DNA of 9,975 nt, taken from positions 1 to 9,975 of the forward strand of contig JBFGDZ010000134.1 of NCBI GenBank assembly GCA_041580375.1. The letters are read 5' to 3'. The translations under genes were made by a program, and so were the position numbers. Under the pieces are notes generated by a model that saw only the letters and a program-made list of their open reading frames with translations, was not told where the DNA came from and did not search any database. The stretch is from JAPUIN01 sp041580375 (lineage in GTDB: Bacteria; Acidobacteriota; Polarisedimenticolia; Gp22-AA2). Each line of letters starts with the position of its first letter. Position 1 is the first letter of the stretch. This document shows positions 1 to 5,630 of this stretch, one piece after another.

Positions 1-3
1 ACG

Positions 4-585
4 ATGGCACTGCATCCCACGGGCGGTGATTTTGAACACATTCTCAGGATCGCACCCGTCGTGGTGGGAACGCACTCCCTCGCTATCGCAAGTCTGGTCC
101 TGGCCACGATCGGGTTCCTCGGCCTGACCGTGCGCCTGAACGGTTCCATCGTGCTGGCGCGGGCGGGAATGGTGACGTTCGCTTACGGGAGCGTCGCCGC
201 GATGTCTGCGGCGGTGCTCAACGGGTTGGCTCTACCGGCCTTCGTCGGGCATCACGCAGGAGGTGATCCCGCGACCCTCGGCTTCGTCCGCTTGATCCTG
301 GGCTACAACCACGCGCTCAATGCGTCCTTCGCCCGCGTGTTCATGGTCGCGATGGCCGGCGCAGTCGTCTTCTGGTCGATAGCGATTGTGGTCACTCGCG
401 CATTACCTCGCTGGACCGGGATCGCGGGAGGCGCCGCCGCTCTCGGAGCGCTGGCGATGGTTCTGGCCGGGGTGATCGGCGTCGATGTCCACGACTTCGG
501 CCTTTACGTGTTCGGCTACTCGGCGTGGGCGATCCTGATCGGCGTACAGCTCTGGCGTCATGCCCCCTCGCGGCCGGTGTCCTGA
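4..585 (+). CDS. multi-pass membrane protein, unknown function (possibly 5'-truncated by window edge)
   Basis: The product is a 193-residue hydrophobic protein with about five predicted membrane helices, near residues 24-43, 52-72, 109-131, 138-160 and 166-185. These are separated by short loops containing His residues (HHAGGD at 83-88, DVHDF at 161-165). I do not recognise the family and assign no function. The first visible ATG is at position 4, but the frame is open back to base 1 and the sequence before the first helix (ALHPTGGDFEHILR) looks like a loop between helices. The true start may therefore lie upstream, with another helix outside the window. The gene ends at TGA 583-585. A 5-bp hairpin (ATACG/CGTAT, 585-599) follows without a T tract, so I do not call it a terminator. 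The next gene is on the same strand 120 bp away, so co-transcription is possible but not shown. Coding is supported by the coherent helix pattern; identity is open. Confidence 0.7.
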   Translation: MALHPTGGDFEHILRIAPVVVGTHSLAIASLVLATIGFLGLTVRLNGSIVLARAGMVTFAYGSVAAMSAAVLNGLALPAFVGHHAGGDPATLGFVRLILGYNHALNASFARVFMVAMAGAVVFWSIAIVVTRALPRWTGIAGGAAALGALAMVLAGVIGVDVHDFGLYVFGYSAWAILIGVQLWRHAPSRPVS

Positions 586-655
586 TACGCGGATCGTATT
601 GAGGGCGCCCGGCACGGGGGCCGATCCGGAGAAGGAGGCGCTCTCGCGCGAAATT

Positions 656-686
656 GAGTCTCGAGATTGATCCTGCGTCGAGACTC
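656..686. promoter_or_regulatory. perfect 9-bp inverted repeat upstream of the barrel gene
   Basis: GAGTCTCGA at 656-664 is matched exactly by its reverse complement TCGAGACTC at 678-686, with a 13-base loop. It ends 19 bases before the ATG at 706. No T-run follows, so a terminator is unlikely. An operator for a dimeric regulator, or an mRNA stem in the 5' leader, fits better. Its position also argues against the upstream TTG at 667, which lies inside the loop. Confidence 0.4.
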
Positions 687-705
687 GTGGGGCAGGCAAC
701 CAGTT

Positions 706-1296
706 ATGACACTCCGTCAGGTCCTGCCGGCGCTCGTCCTCGCTCTCTGCGCTCCGGATCTGTTCCTGGCCGGAACAGAGAGCCCGGAGAGGCGGCCGCG
801 CTCCGATCCGGAGGAACCGGCTGAGAACCGATGGGAGCGTGATCCCGCAATCCGGGGCATGTTCACGGTCTCTTACACGTACGCAAGCGATAGCGCGGGG
901 CCGAGCACGCGAGGCTTCAGAATCGGGTACGGCTACAGCGGAGGCCCGGCGGACGATTACCCCTGGGGAGAGTTCTGGGCGACGTTCCGTGAGAACGGCT
1001 CCTATGACATCATGGCGGCGGGGCTGAGCGCGGTTCCTGTCTCGATGTTTCACGAACGCCTCGGTCTGGGCTTTCTTGTCGATCTGGGTGTATCGAGGCG
1101 CCGGGAGCGAAGCCGATCGGTGTTCGCGGGCATGATCGGCGCCGGCGTAGAGGGTTTTGTCCGGATCTCCCGCCGGTGGGATTTTGTATCGACGGCCGAG
1201 GCCGTCTATCGGACCACGTCCGACATCGAGTTCCAAGCCCGGGCCGGGGTTCGTTTCCATCATGAGAAGATCCCCCCGATCCGGGATGGGCCATGA
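706..1296 (+). CDS. secreted small beta-barrel-like protein, probably outer membrane
   Basis: The 196-residue product starts with a Sec-type signal peptide: MTLRQ, then a hydrophobic core at residues 6-22, with likely cleavage near LAG (21-23). A charged Pro/Glu/Arg-rich linker runs from about 25 to 48. The remainder (50-185) shows the alternating pattern of amphipathic beta strands rich in Gly and aromatics, for example MFTVSYTYA, GFRIGYGY, GEFWATF, LGFLVDLGVS, VFAGMIGAGVEGFV, WDFVSTAEAVY and FQARAGVRF. That is typical of small eight-strand outer-membrane barrels. It does not end in the usual C-terminal Phe, because about ten residues follow the last strand. The frame can be extended to a TTG at 667, but ATG 706 is preferred since it puts the signal peptide at the N terminus. 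The ribosome-binding site is weak (GGGGCAGG, 690-697). No enzymatic motif is visible; a structural or porin-like role is inference from fold pattern only. Confidence 0.65.
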   Translation: MTLRQVLPALVLALCAPDLFLAGTESPERRPRSDPEEPAENRWERDPAIRGMFTVSYTYASDSAGPSTRGFRIGYGYSGGPADDYPWGEFWATFRENGSYDIMAAGLSAVPVSMFHERLGLGFLVDLGVSRRRERSRSVFAGMIGAGVEGFVRISRRWDFVSTAEAVYRTTSDIEFQARAGVRFHHEKIPPIRDGP

Positions 1297-1361
1297 CCTG
1301 GACCAGCCGCCCGACCACGGCTCACAACCGAGGGCGACCGGACCGCCGACTACGGAGCTGA

Positions 1362-2066
1362 ATGATGACGAGCCGGGAGCATGCCTCCATCAACAGGACC
1401 GCCAGGCTTGCCGGAGGCCTCTACCTGGGCATGGTGCCCTTCGCGATCTTCGGCATCCTCTATGTGCCGTCGGTGCTCGTTGTGCGCGGAGATGCCGCGA
1501 CCACGTTCCGCAACATCATGGCATCCGAGTGGCTGTTCCGCACCGGCACCGTCAGCCACCTGATCTGCCAGATCATTTTCGTCTTTCTGGTGCTGGCCCT
1601 GTACCGGCTGCTCGAGACCGTCAACAGGAATCACGCGGTGCTCATGGCCGTTCTGGCGCTCCTCGGCGTTCCCATCGCGTTCCTCAGCGAGGCCAACCAT
1701 CTCGCCGTCCTGCGGCTGCTCGGCAGCGCGGGCGATGGCGCGTTCAGCGCGGCGCAACTCCATGCGCAGGCGATGATGTTTCTCGACATGCGCGCGAACG
1801 GGATCCTGGTCGCTCAGGTATTCTGGGGTCTCTGGCTACTGCCTCTGGGGCTCCTGGTCTTCCGAGCCGGGTTCCTACCCAGGCTGTTGGGCATCCTGCT
1901 GGTGATCGGGGGTGCCGGTTACATGATTGATTCGGGCACCCGGATGCTCGACCCGGGCCTCGCGACGATCAGCCAGTTCACCTTCATCGGTGAGCTGCTG
2001 TTCCCCGTGTGGCTCCTCATCAAGGGTGTGAACGTCGAACGGTGGGAACAGGTCACGCCCGCGTAG
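1362..2066 (+). CDS. DUF4386 domain-containing integral membrane protein
   Basis: The 234-residue product matches the DUF4386 pattern along its whole length. It opens with NRTARLAGGLYLGMVPFAIFG, followed by the hallmark RGDAATTFRNIMASEWLFRTGTVSHLI (42-68), and ends with the helical FLPRLLGILLVIGGAGY segment. About six membrane helices are visible (roughly 15-40, 63-85, 92-108, 147-168, 172-190 and 205-222). The family is common in soil bacteria and has no established biochemical role, so none is given here. The start is one of two adjacent ATGs (1362 and 1365). GGAG at 1354-1357 sits 4 and 7 bases upstream respectively, so the second ATG has the better spacing. The upstream gene ends 65 bp before. 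The stop codon TAG (2064-2066) lies inside the first copy of a 17-bp direct repeat. Confidence 0.9.
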   Translation: MMTSREHASINRTARLAGGLYLGMVPFAIFGILYVPSVLVVRGDAATTFRNIMASEWLFRTGTVSHLICQIIFVFLVLALYRLLETVNRNHAVLMAVLALLGVPIAFLSEANHLAVLRLLGSAGDGAFSAAQLHAQAMMFLDMRANGILVAQVFWGLWLLPLGLLVFRAGFLPRLLGILLVIGGAGYMIDSGTRMLDPGLATISQFTFIGELLFPVWLLIKGVNVERWEQVTPA

Positions 2067-2143
2067 AGATCGACCCCGGTCTTCTTTCTCGTCGCTTTGT
2101 ACCGCGACTTCTTTCTCGCCGACGCCGCCCGCGTACAGATCGA
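2057..2143 (+). repeat. two interleaved imperfect direct repeats across the DUF4386 stop codon
   Basis: GCCCGCGTAGAGATCGA (2057-2073) recurs at 2127-2143 with a single change (G to C), a 70-bp offset. Between these copies CTTCTTTCTCG occurs twice (2081-2091 and 2108-2118), a 27-bp offset. The first long copy contains the TAG stop of the preceding gene; the second reads TAC at the same place. The arrangement looks like remnants of local duplication, or paired binding sites in the leader of the next gene. Confidence 0.55.
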
Positions 2144-2155
2144 GAGGAATTCTGA

Positions 2156-2161
2156 AATAAT
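2156..2161 (+). promoter_or_regulatory. candidate -10 box for the MDR oxidoreductase gene
   Basis: AATAAT (2156-2161) matches TATAAT at five of six positions. It lies in TGAAATAATAAC, the clearest AT-rich patch in the intergenic stretch, with a TG two bases upstream as in an extended -10. No convincing -35 hexamer sits 16-18 bp upstream. The leader to the ATG at 2263 would be about 95 bases and would contain a 6-bp stem (CGCGGG 2169-2174 with CCCGCG 2183-2188). Confidence 0.35.
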
Positions 2162-2262
2162 AACGACCCGCGGGGATTCCGTCCCGCGAATCATGCGACT
2201 CGATCGTTCGGCCACGGCCTCGAGCGCGGCGGATCCGTCGTCACCTCCGAATGGACGCACTC

Positions 2263-3231
2263 ATGAAGGCCATCGTCATGGAACGCTACGGGACGCCGGA
2301 CGTCCTGGAACTCAAGGACGTGGCCAGGCCCGCGCCCGAAGCCGATGAAGTCCTGGTCCGCGTCCATGCCGCGTCCGTCAACGATTGGGACTGGGGCCTG
2401 CTGCGTGGGGAGCCGTTCATCAGTCGCCTGCTCTACGGTCTTCTCACACCCCGGGTGCGGATCCCGGGATGCGACATCGCCGGGCGCGTCGAGGCGGTGG
2501 GCGCTGCCGTCAGGTCGTTCCGGCCGGGTGACGAAGTCTACGGCGATCTGTGCATGAGCGGCTTCGGCGCCTTCGCGGAGTACGCCTGCGCGCCGGAAGC
2601 GGCGCTCGCGCGCAAACCGGCCGGGATGACCTTCGAGCAGGCCGCAGCCATCCCGCAGGCGGGCATGCTGGCGGTGCAGGGCCTCATCGATGCGGGCCGC
2701 ATCCGGTCCGGCCAGAAGGTGCTTCTCAACGGGGCGGGCGGGGGCGTAGGCACCTTCGCCCTGCAGATCGCCCGGCTTCACGACGTCGAGGTGACCGTGG
2801 TCGACAAGCCGGGCAAACTGGACGTGCTGCGCGCCCTGGGCGCGGACCATGTCATCGATTACCTTCAGGAGGACTTCACGCGTGGCGGCGAGTTATATGA
2901 TCTGATCCTCGATGTGAAAACCAACCGTTCGCCATTCGCCTACGCCCGCGCGCTGAGGCCCGGCGGAATCTACGCCACCGTCGGCGGCACCATGCCGCGC
3001 CTGCTGCAGGTGTTGATTCTGGGCCCGTTGATCTCGCGGCTTCACGGCAAGCAGGTGCGCCTCGTCACCTTGAAGCCGAACAAGGACCTTGACTACATGA
3101 ATTCGCTCTTCGAGGCCGGACGATTGACGCCGGTGATCGACGGGCCGTTCGGTCTCGCCGATCTACCCGAGGCGCTTCGCCTCTTCGGCGCGGGCGATCA
3201 CAGGGGCAAGATCGTGGTCACCATGGCGTGA
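2263..3231 (+). CDS. zinc-independent MDR-family NAD(P)-dependent oxidoreductase (quinone oxidoreductase-like)
   Basis: The 322-residue protein has the full medium-chain dehydrogenase/reductase layout. The GroES-like N-terminal domain runs from MKAIVMERYGTPDVLEL through VLVRVHAASVNDWDW to IPGCDIAGRVEAVG and FRPGDEVYG. The Rossmann domain carries the nucleotide loop NGAGGGVGTFALQIAR (residues 156-171), then GADHVIDY and the C-terminal KIVVTMA. The structural and catalytic zinc cysteines of true alcohol dehydrogenases are absent, placing it with zinc-free quinone oxidoreductase-like enzymes (COG0604). The second Rossmann strand ends in VTVVD, an acidic residue often linked to NAD rather than NADP; cofactor choice remains inference. 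The substrate is unknown, probably a quinone or activated enone reduced in the cytosol. ATG 2263 gives the family-typical MKAIV start; ATG 2251 adds only four residues, and neither has a clear Shine-Dalgarno sequence. The gene stands 196 bp from its upstream neighbour, with its own candidate promoter. Confidence 0.9.
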   Translation: MKAIVMERYGTPDVLELKDVARPAPEADEVLVRVHAASVNDWDWGLLRGEPFISRLLYGLLTPRVRIPGCDIAGRVEAVGAAVRSFRPGDEVYGDLCMSGFGAFAEYACAPEAALARKPAGMTFEQAAAIPQAGMLAVQGLIDAGRIRSGQKVLLNGAGGGVGTFALQIARLHDVEVTVVDKPGKLDVLRALGADHVIDYLQEDFTRGGELYDLILDVKTNRSPFAYARALRPGGIYATVGGTMPRLLQVLILGPLISRLHGKQVRLVTLKPNKDLDYMNSLFEAGRLTPVIDGPFGLADLPEALRLFGAGDHRGKIVVTMA

Positions 3232-3295
3232 TCGGCGGGCCGGATGCCGGGAATGAGCGAGCGTCAGATCCCCTGCGTCCGCGACGGAATACCGC

Positions 3296-3301
3296 TACAC
3301 T
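3296..3301 (+). promoter_or_regulatory. candidate -10 box (TACACT)
   Basis: TACACT lies 22 bases before the ATG at 3324 and is followed by GG, as are the TACAAT at 5105 and, one base later, the TACGAT at 9936. The -35 region (around 3273-3278, CTGCGT) is poor. The call rests on position, the resemblance to the other two boxes and the 92-bp gap after the previous stop. Confidence 0.25.
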
Positions 3302-3323
3302 GGAGGCCGCGCGGGAGGCGACG

Positions 3324-4016
3324 ATGGTCCGAAAAAGATCCCCCGCGGCTCGACGCGGGCCGGCGGGCTCGAAGACGGGACGGAGCGGCAAGAAATTCCA
3401 CGGCGCCATCGAGGTCGACCCGCCGGACGGCGGCGCCGCGATCCCGGACGGCACCCGGGTCCTCATCGCCCTCCGGGAGGTGCGCTTCGGGGACCTCCCC
3501 GACGGGCGCAAGAACGAGGTGGCGCTCGTCGCCAGCGTCGAGACCGACAAGGAGGACACCGGCACCGCTTCGGGCACCCTCAGGGTGGATCTGTTCCGCT
3601 ACGTCCCAGACGACGCGGCCCTGAACATCAGCGACCTCGTCCTCTACAGCGGGGCGGCGCACCGCCACCTGACGTTCCGCTGCGCCATCACCGAGCTCGA
3701 CCAGAGCGCCATCGATCCGATGCAGTCGGTGATCTCGTCCGGGCTGGGACTGGCCCGCGATCTAGCCGGGCCCGGCGCCGCGGCCGTCGCGCTCGGAGGG
3801 CTTCCGCACCTGGTGAGCGGACTCCTCGCGTTCAACACGGACGATCAGATCCTCGTCCTCAATCACTCGTTTTATCTGGCGAGGGTCCCCCCGGCGGGAC
3901 GAACCGCGCGCTCCCTGAAGGAGGGGATCTACACGTTCCGGAAGGTCCCGGCCGGCGGCCGGGCGCGGCGCGCGCCCCAGGTCACCCTGAGGCTGGAGGT
4001 CATGGCCACGGGCTGA
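3324..4016 (+). CDS. soluble protein of unknown function with basic N-terminal tail
   Basis: I do not recognise this 230-residue protein. Residues 1-24 are strongly basic and low complexity (Lys, Arg, Ala, Gly, Ser). Residues 26-125 read like consecutive beta strands (HGAIEV, TRVLIALREVRF, NEVALVASVET, GTLRVDLFRYV, DLVLYSGAA, HLTFRCAITEL). A Gly/Ala-rich stretch at 134-168 may be helical or a flexible hydrophobic hairpin. Further strands follow (QILVLNHSFYLARV, GIYTFRKV, VTLRLEVMA). No signal peptide or clear transmembrane helix is present and there is only one Cys (120), so a cytosolic beta-sandwich is plausible but unproven. ATG 3324 is chosen because GGGAGG (3313-3318) lies 5 bases upstream. 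The frame extends to 3228, but that region has intergenic character. The gene converges on the Ig-like lipoprotein gene with 19 bp between stops, and there is no evidence that the two are functionally linked. Confidence 0.7.
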   Translation: MVRKRSPAARRGPAGSKTGRSGKKFHGAIEVDPPDGGAAIPDGTRVLIALREVRFGDLPDGRKNEVALVASVETDKEDTGTASGTLRVDLFRYVPDDAALNISDLVLYSGAAHRHLTFRCAITELDQSAIDPMQSVISSGLGLARDLAGPGAAAVALGGLPHLVSGLLAFNTDDQILVLNHSFYLARVPPAGRTARSLKEGIYTFRKVPAGGRARRAPQVTLRLEVMATG

Positions 4017-4035
4017 TCGGCCGGCCCCTCCGGGG

Positions 4036-4890
4036 TCATCCGGGCGGGACGCGGTGGATGGTGATGGTCCCCGCCACGGGGACGCCCAGGCCGTAGCTCT
4101 TCGGGTTCGCGACGGTGAGCGTCGCTCCCTCGCGCACGTCGCACGAGAAGCGGTGGGATCGGCTCTCGCCCTGCCGTTCGCAGTTCGCCCCGTCCCAGGA
4201 GGCCGTCACCCCCTGCTCGACCTTGTGGGACGGCGTGACCTCGATCTCGACCCGGTACGATCCGCCGCCCAGCCTGAAGGTCCGGCTCTCGCCGTCCGCG
4301 AGCCTCAGCGGCCCCCCGACCACCTTCTCGACCACCTCGACCGCCGAGACGGCGTAGACGCCGCCGGCGGTCCCCTTCAGGACGGCGTTCCCCACCGCGA
4401 CGGGAACGGCGTTCATCCCGTCGATTTTCACGACCGACGGATCGGACGAGGTCAGGATCACCGGCACGTCGTTCATCGGCCGGCCCTTTCCCCCCAGAGC
4501 GCGCGCCTGAAGCGCGACCGAACCGCCGCCGAGAAGAAACTGCCGCTGTTCCGGCAGGACGATCTCCGTCGGGATGCGGCACTTCACGGGGACGTCCGCG
4601 CCGAGCCCGCCGCCCGCGACGTGCACGGTGGCGTCCCCCGTCCCCCGGCAGCGCAGCGATCCGTCGCGGCCGACGTCGATCACGTCCTCCGGGCTTCCCG
4701 AGAAGGTGACCGCCTCGCCCTCGATGCGCCTGCCGTCCCTGTTCAGGACGGCGGCTTCGATCGAGATCGTCCCCTGCTTGACGATGACCGGCGGGGCGTT
4801 CACTTCGATCCGCGCGGGCGTGTTGTCGGCGCAGCCCGCGACCAGGGCCAGGAGGCCGATCGGAACCGCGACTCGGGAGCTCGTCCTCAT
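4036..4890 (-). CDS. Ig-like (BIG2-type) repeat lipoprotein
   Basis: The 284-residue protein starts with a classic lipoprotein signal: MRTSSR, hydrophobic VAVPIGLLA, then lipobox LVAGC with Cys20 as the acylated residue. The mature part contains two bacterial Ig-like modules. One spans about 26-104, with the pattern INGDG-like NRDGRRIEGEAVTFSGSP then DVGRDGSLRCRGTGDATV. The other spans about 108-190, with VALQARALGGKGRP, VILTSSDPSVVKIDG and AVLKGTAGGVYAVSAV. A third beta-rich region (195-284) completes it. Four further Cys form two close pairs in sequence (C81/C104 and C237/C250) and could make disulfides, consistent with export. BIG2-type domains usually serve as spacers or adhesion modules in cell-envelope proteins; the ligand is unknown. 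GTG codons at 4902 and 4899 are in frame, but ATG 4890 gives the proper short basic n-region. The gene probably has its own promoter (4971-4999) and is monocistronic here. Confidence 0.85.
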   Translation of the reverse strand: MRTSSRVAVPIGLLALVAGCADNTPARIEVNAPPVIVKQGTISIEAAVLNRDGRRIEGEAVTFSGSPEDVIDVGRDGSLRCRGTGDATVHVAGGGLGADVPVKCRIPTEIVLPEQRQFLLGGGSVALQARALGGKGRPMNDVPVILTSSDPSVVKIDGMNAVPVAVGNAVLKGTAGGVYAVSAVEVVEKVVGGPLRLADGESRTFRLGGGSYRVEIEVTPSHKVEQGVTASWDGANCERQGESRSHRFSCDVREGATLTVANPKSYGLGVPVAGTITIHRVPPG

Positions 4891-4970
4891 CGTCCACACC
4901 ACCGTGTGCGCCGGCGCGATCCCCGCCGCGGCCCGGAACGCGGCCCCCGGCGGGTGGCGCCACCGCCGTG

Positions 4971-4999
4971 AATCTAGGTCCCGCGGGCCCGACCGTCAA
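4971..4999 (-). promoter_or_regulatory. sigma70-type promoter candidate for the Ig-like lipoprotein
   Basis: On the minus strand TTGACG (4999-4994, five of six to TTGACA) is followed by exactly 17 bases and then TAGATT (4976-4971, four of six to TATAAT). It lies about 80 bases upstream of the lipoprotein ATG. Two low-GC hexamers at ideal spacing in a stretch that is otherwise almost all G and C make this one of the two best promoter candidates in the window. Confidence 0.5.
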
Positions 5000-5080
5000 A
5001 CGGCGTCCCGCGGTGGCCCCGGGCGGGGCGGCCCCCGCAGCCGACCCTACGCGAGGCCCCGGAAGGACGCCCGGCGGGGC

Positions 5081-5110
5081 TACTCCCCTCCCCCGGGGAA
5101 GGCGTACAAT
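5081..5110 (+). promoter_or_regulatory. promoter candidate for the ybaK-type gene and its operon
   Basis: TACAAT (5105-5110) matches TATAAT at five of six positions and lies 49 bases before the ATG at 5160. The expected -35 region is poor (TACTCC, 5081-5086, 18-bp spacer). The spacer contains a C-run followed by GGGG, as does the spacer of the candidate at 9911-9941. If real, it drives the four genes up to 9029. Confidence 0.4.
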
Positions 5111-5145
5111 GGCGCCAGAGGCTCAGCCCCGCCCGCGCCGCATCC

Positions 5146-5152
5146 AAGGAGG
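5146..5152 (+). promoter_or_regulatory. strong ribosome-binding site AAGGAGG
   Basis: AAGGAGG sits seven bases before the ATG at 5160. It decides the start of the deacylase gene against the longer in-frame reading from 4968, whose extra 64 residues are low-complexity Pro/Gly/Arg typical of translated intergenic DNA. Confidence 0.8.
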
Positions 5153-5159
5153 TCCCGCC

Positions 5160-5630
5160 ATGCCGATCTGCCGACGTCTCAAGAAATACCTCGACGACCA
5201 CAGGGTCGAATACTCCATCCTGCCGCACGCCCCCGCATACACCGCCCAGGAGACCGCGGCCAGCGCCCACGTCAGGGGCAGGGAGATGATCAAGTGCATC
5301 ATGGTGAGCGGCGACGGCCGCCACACCCTCGTCGCCACGACCGCCAATCAGAGATTGAACCTGGACAAGCTCAAGAAGGCCCTCGGGCTGCGCGAGGCGC
5401 ACCTGGAGAGGGAGGAGGAGTTCAGAGGCCAGTTCGAGGACTGCGAGCCGGGGGCCATGCCCCCCTTCGGCAATCTGTACGGGGTGCCGATGGTGGTCGA
5501 CGAGGCCGTATACGAGGACGACGAGATCGTCTTCAACGGCGGAGACCACGCCTCGCTGGTGAAGATGCGCTTCAGCGATTTCGAGCGGCTGGCGAAGCCG
5601 AAGAAGGCGGCCGTTGCGGATTCGCTCTGA
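5160..5630 (+). CDS. YbaK/EbsC-family aminoacyl-tRNA deacylase
   Basis: The 156-residue protein is a stand-alone YbaK/EbsC (aminoacyl-tRNA editing) domain of normal length. Recognisable parts are RLKKYLDDHRVEYSILPHAPAYTAQETAASAHVRGREMIK (5-45), ending in the conserved Lys45 expected in the active site. Then come the strand TLVATTANQRLNLDKLKKALG and the family hallmark CEPGAMPPFGNLYGVPMVVDE (95-115). Relatives in this family hydrolyse mischarged tRNAs in trans (Cys-tRNAPro, Ala-tRNAPro and others), protecting translation fidelity in the cytosol. Which mischarged tRNA this member edits cannot be read from the sequence. It is the first gene of a probable operon, with an excellent AAGGAGG site and a candidate -10 at 5105. 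Its last 17 bases overlap the next gene, which begins at TTG 5614, suggesting translational coupling. Confidence 0.9.
   Translation: MPICRRLKKYLDDHRVEYSILPHAPAYTAQETAASAHVRGREMIKCIMVSGDGRHTLVATTANQRLNLDKLKKALGLREAHLEREEEFRGQFEDCEPGAMPPFGNLYGVPMVVDEAVYEDDEIVFNGGDHASLVKMRFSDFERLAKPKKAAVADSL

Noticed and set aside
585..599. ATACG/CGTAT hairpin after the first gene as a terminator
   Set aside because: A five-pair, partly AT stem with no following T run.
631..638. Strong Shine-Dalgarno-like GAAGGAGG
   Set aside because: No start codon lies at a suitable distance. The nearest, TTG 654, is 15 bases away and its frame closes within about 55 codons without protein character.
403..1263. Long minus-strand open frame across the first two genes
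   Set aside because: The translation is Arg/Pro/Asp-rich without hydrophobic or domain pattern. The plus-strand frames carry membrane helices and a signal peptide, so this is a shadow.
2097..2348. Possible small gene between the DUF4386 and oxidoreductase genes
   Set aside because: TTG start without a Shine-Dalgarno sequence, it overlaps the start of the oxidoreductase gene, and its sequence is built on the direct repeats.
4019..4035. GC-rich palindrome and CCCC-TCC-GGGG hairpin between convergent stops as a bidirectional terminator
   Set aside because: The stem is only four base pairs plus an overlapping GGCCGGCC, with no T tract on either side. It is too weak to call.
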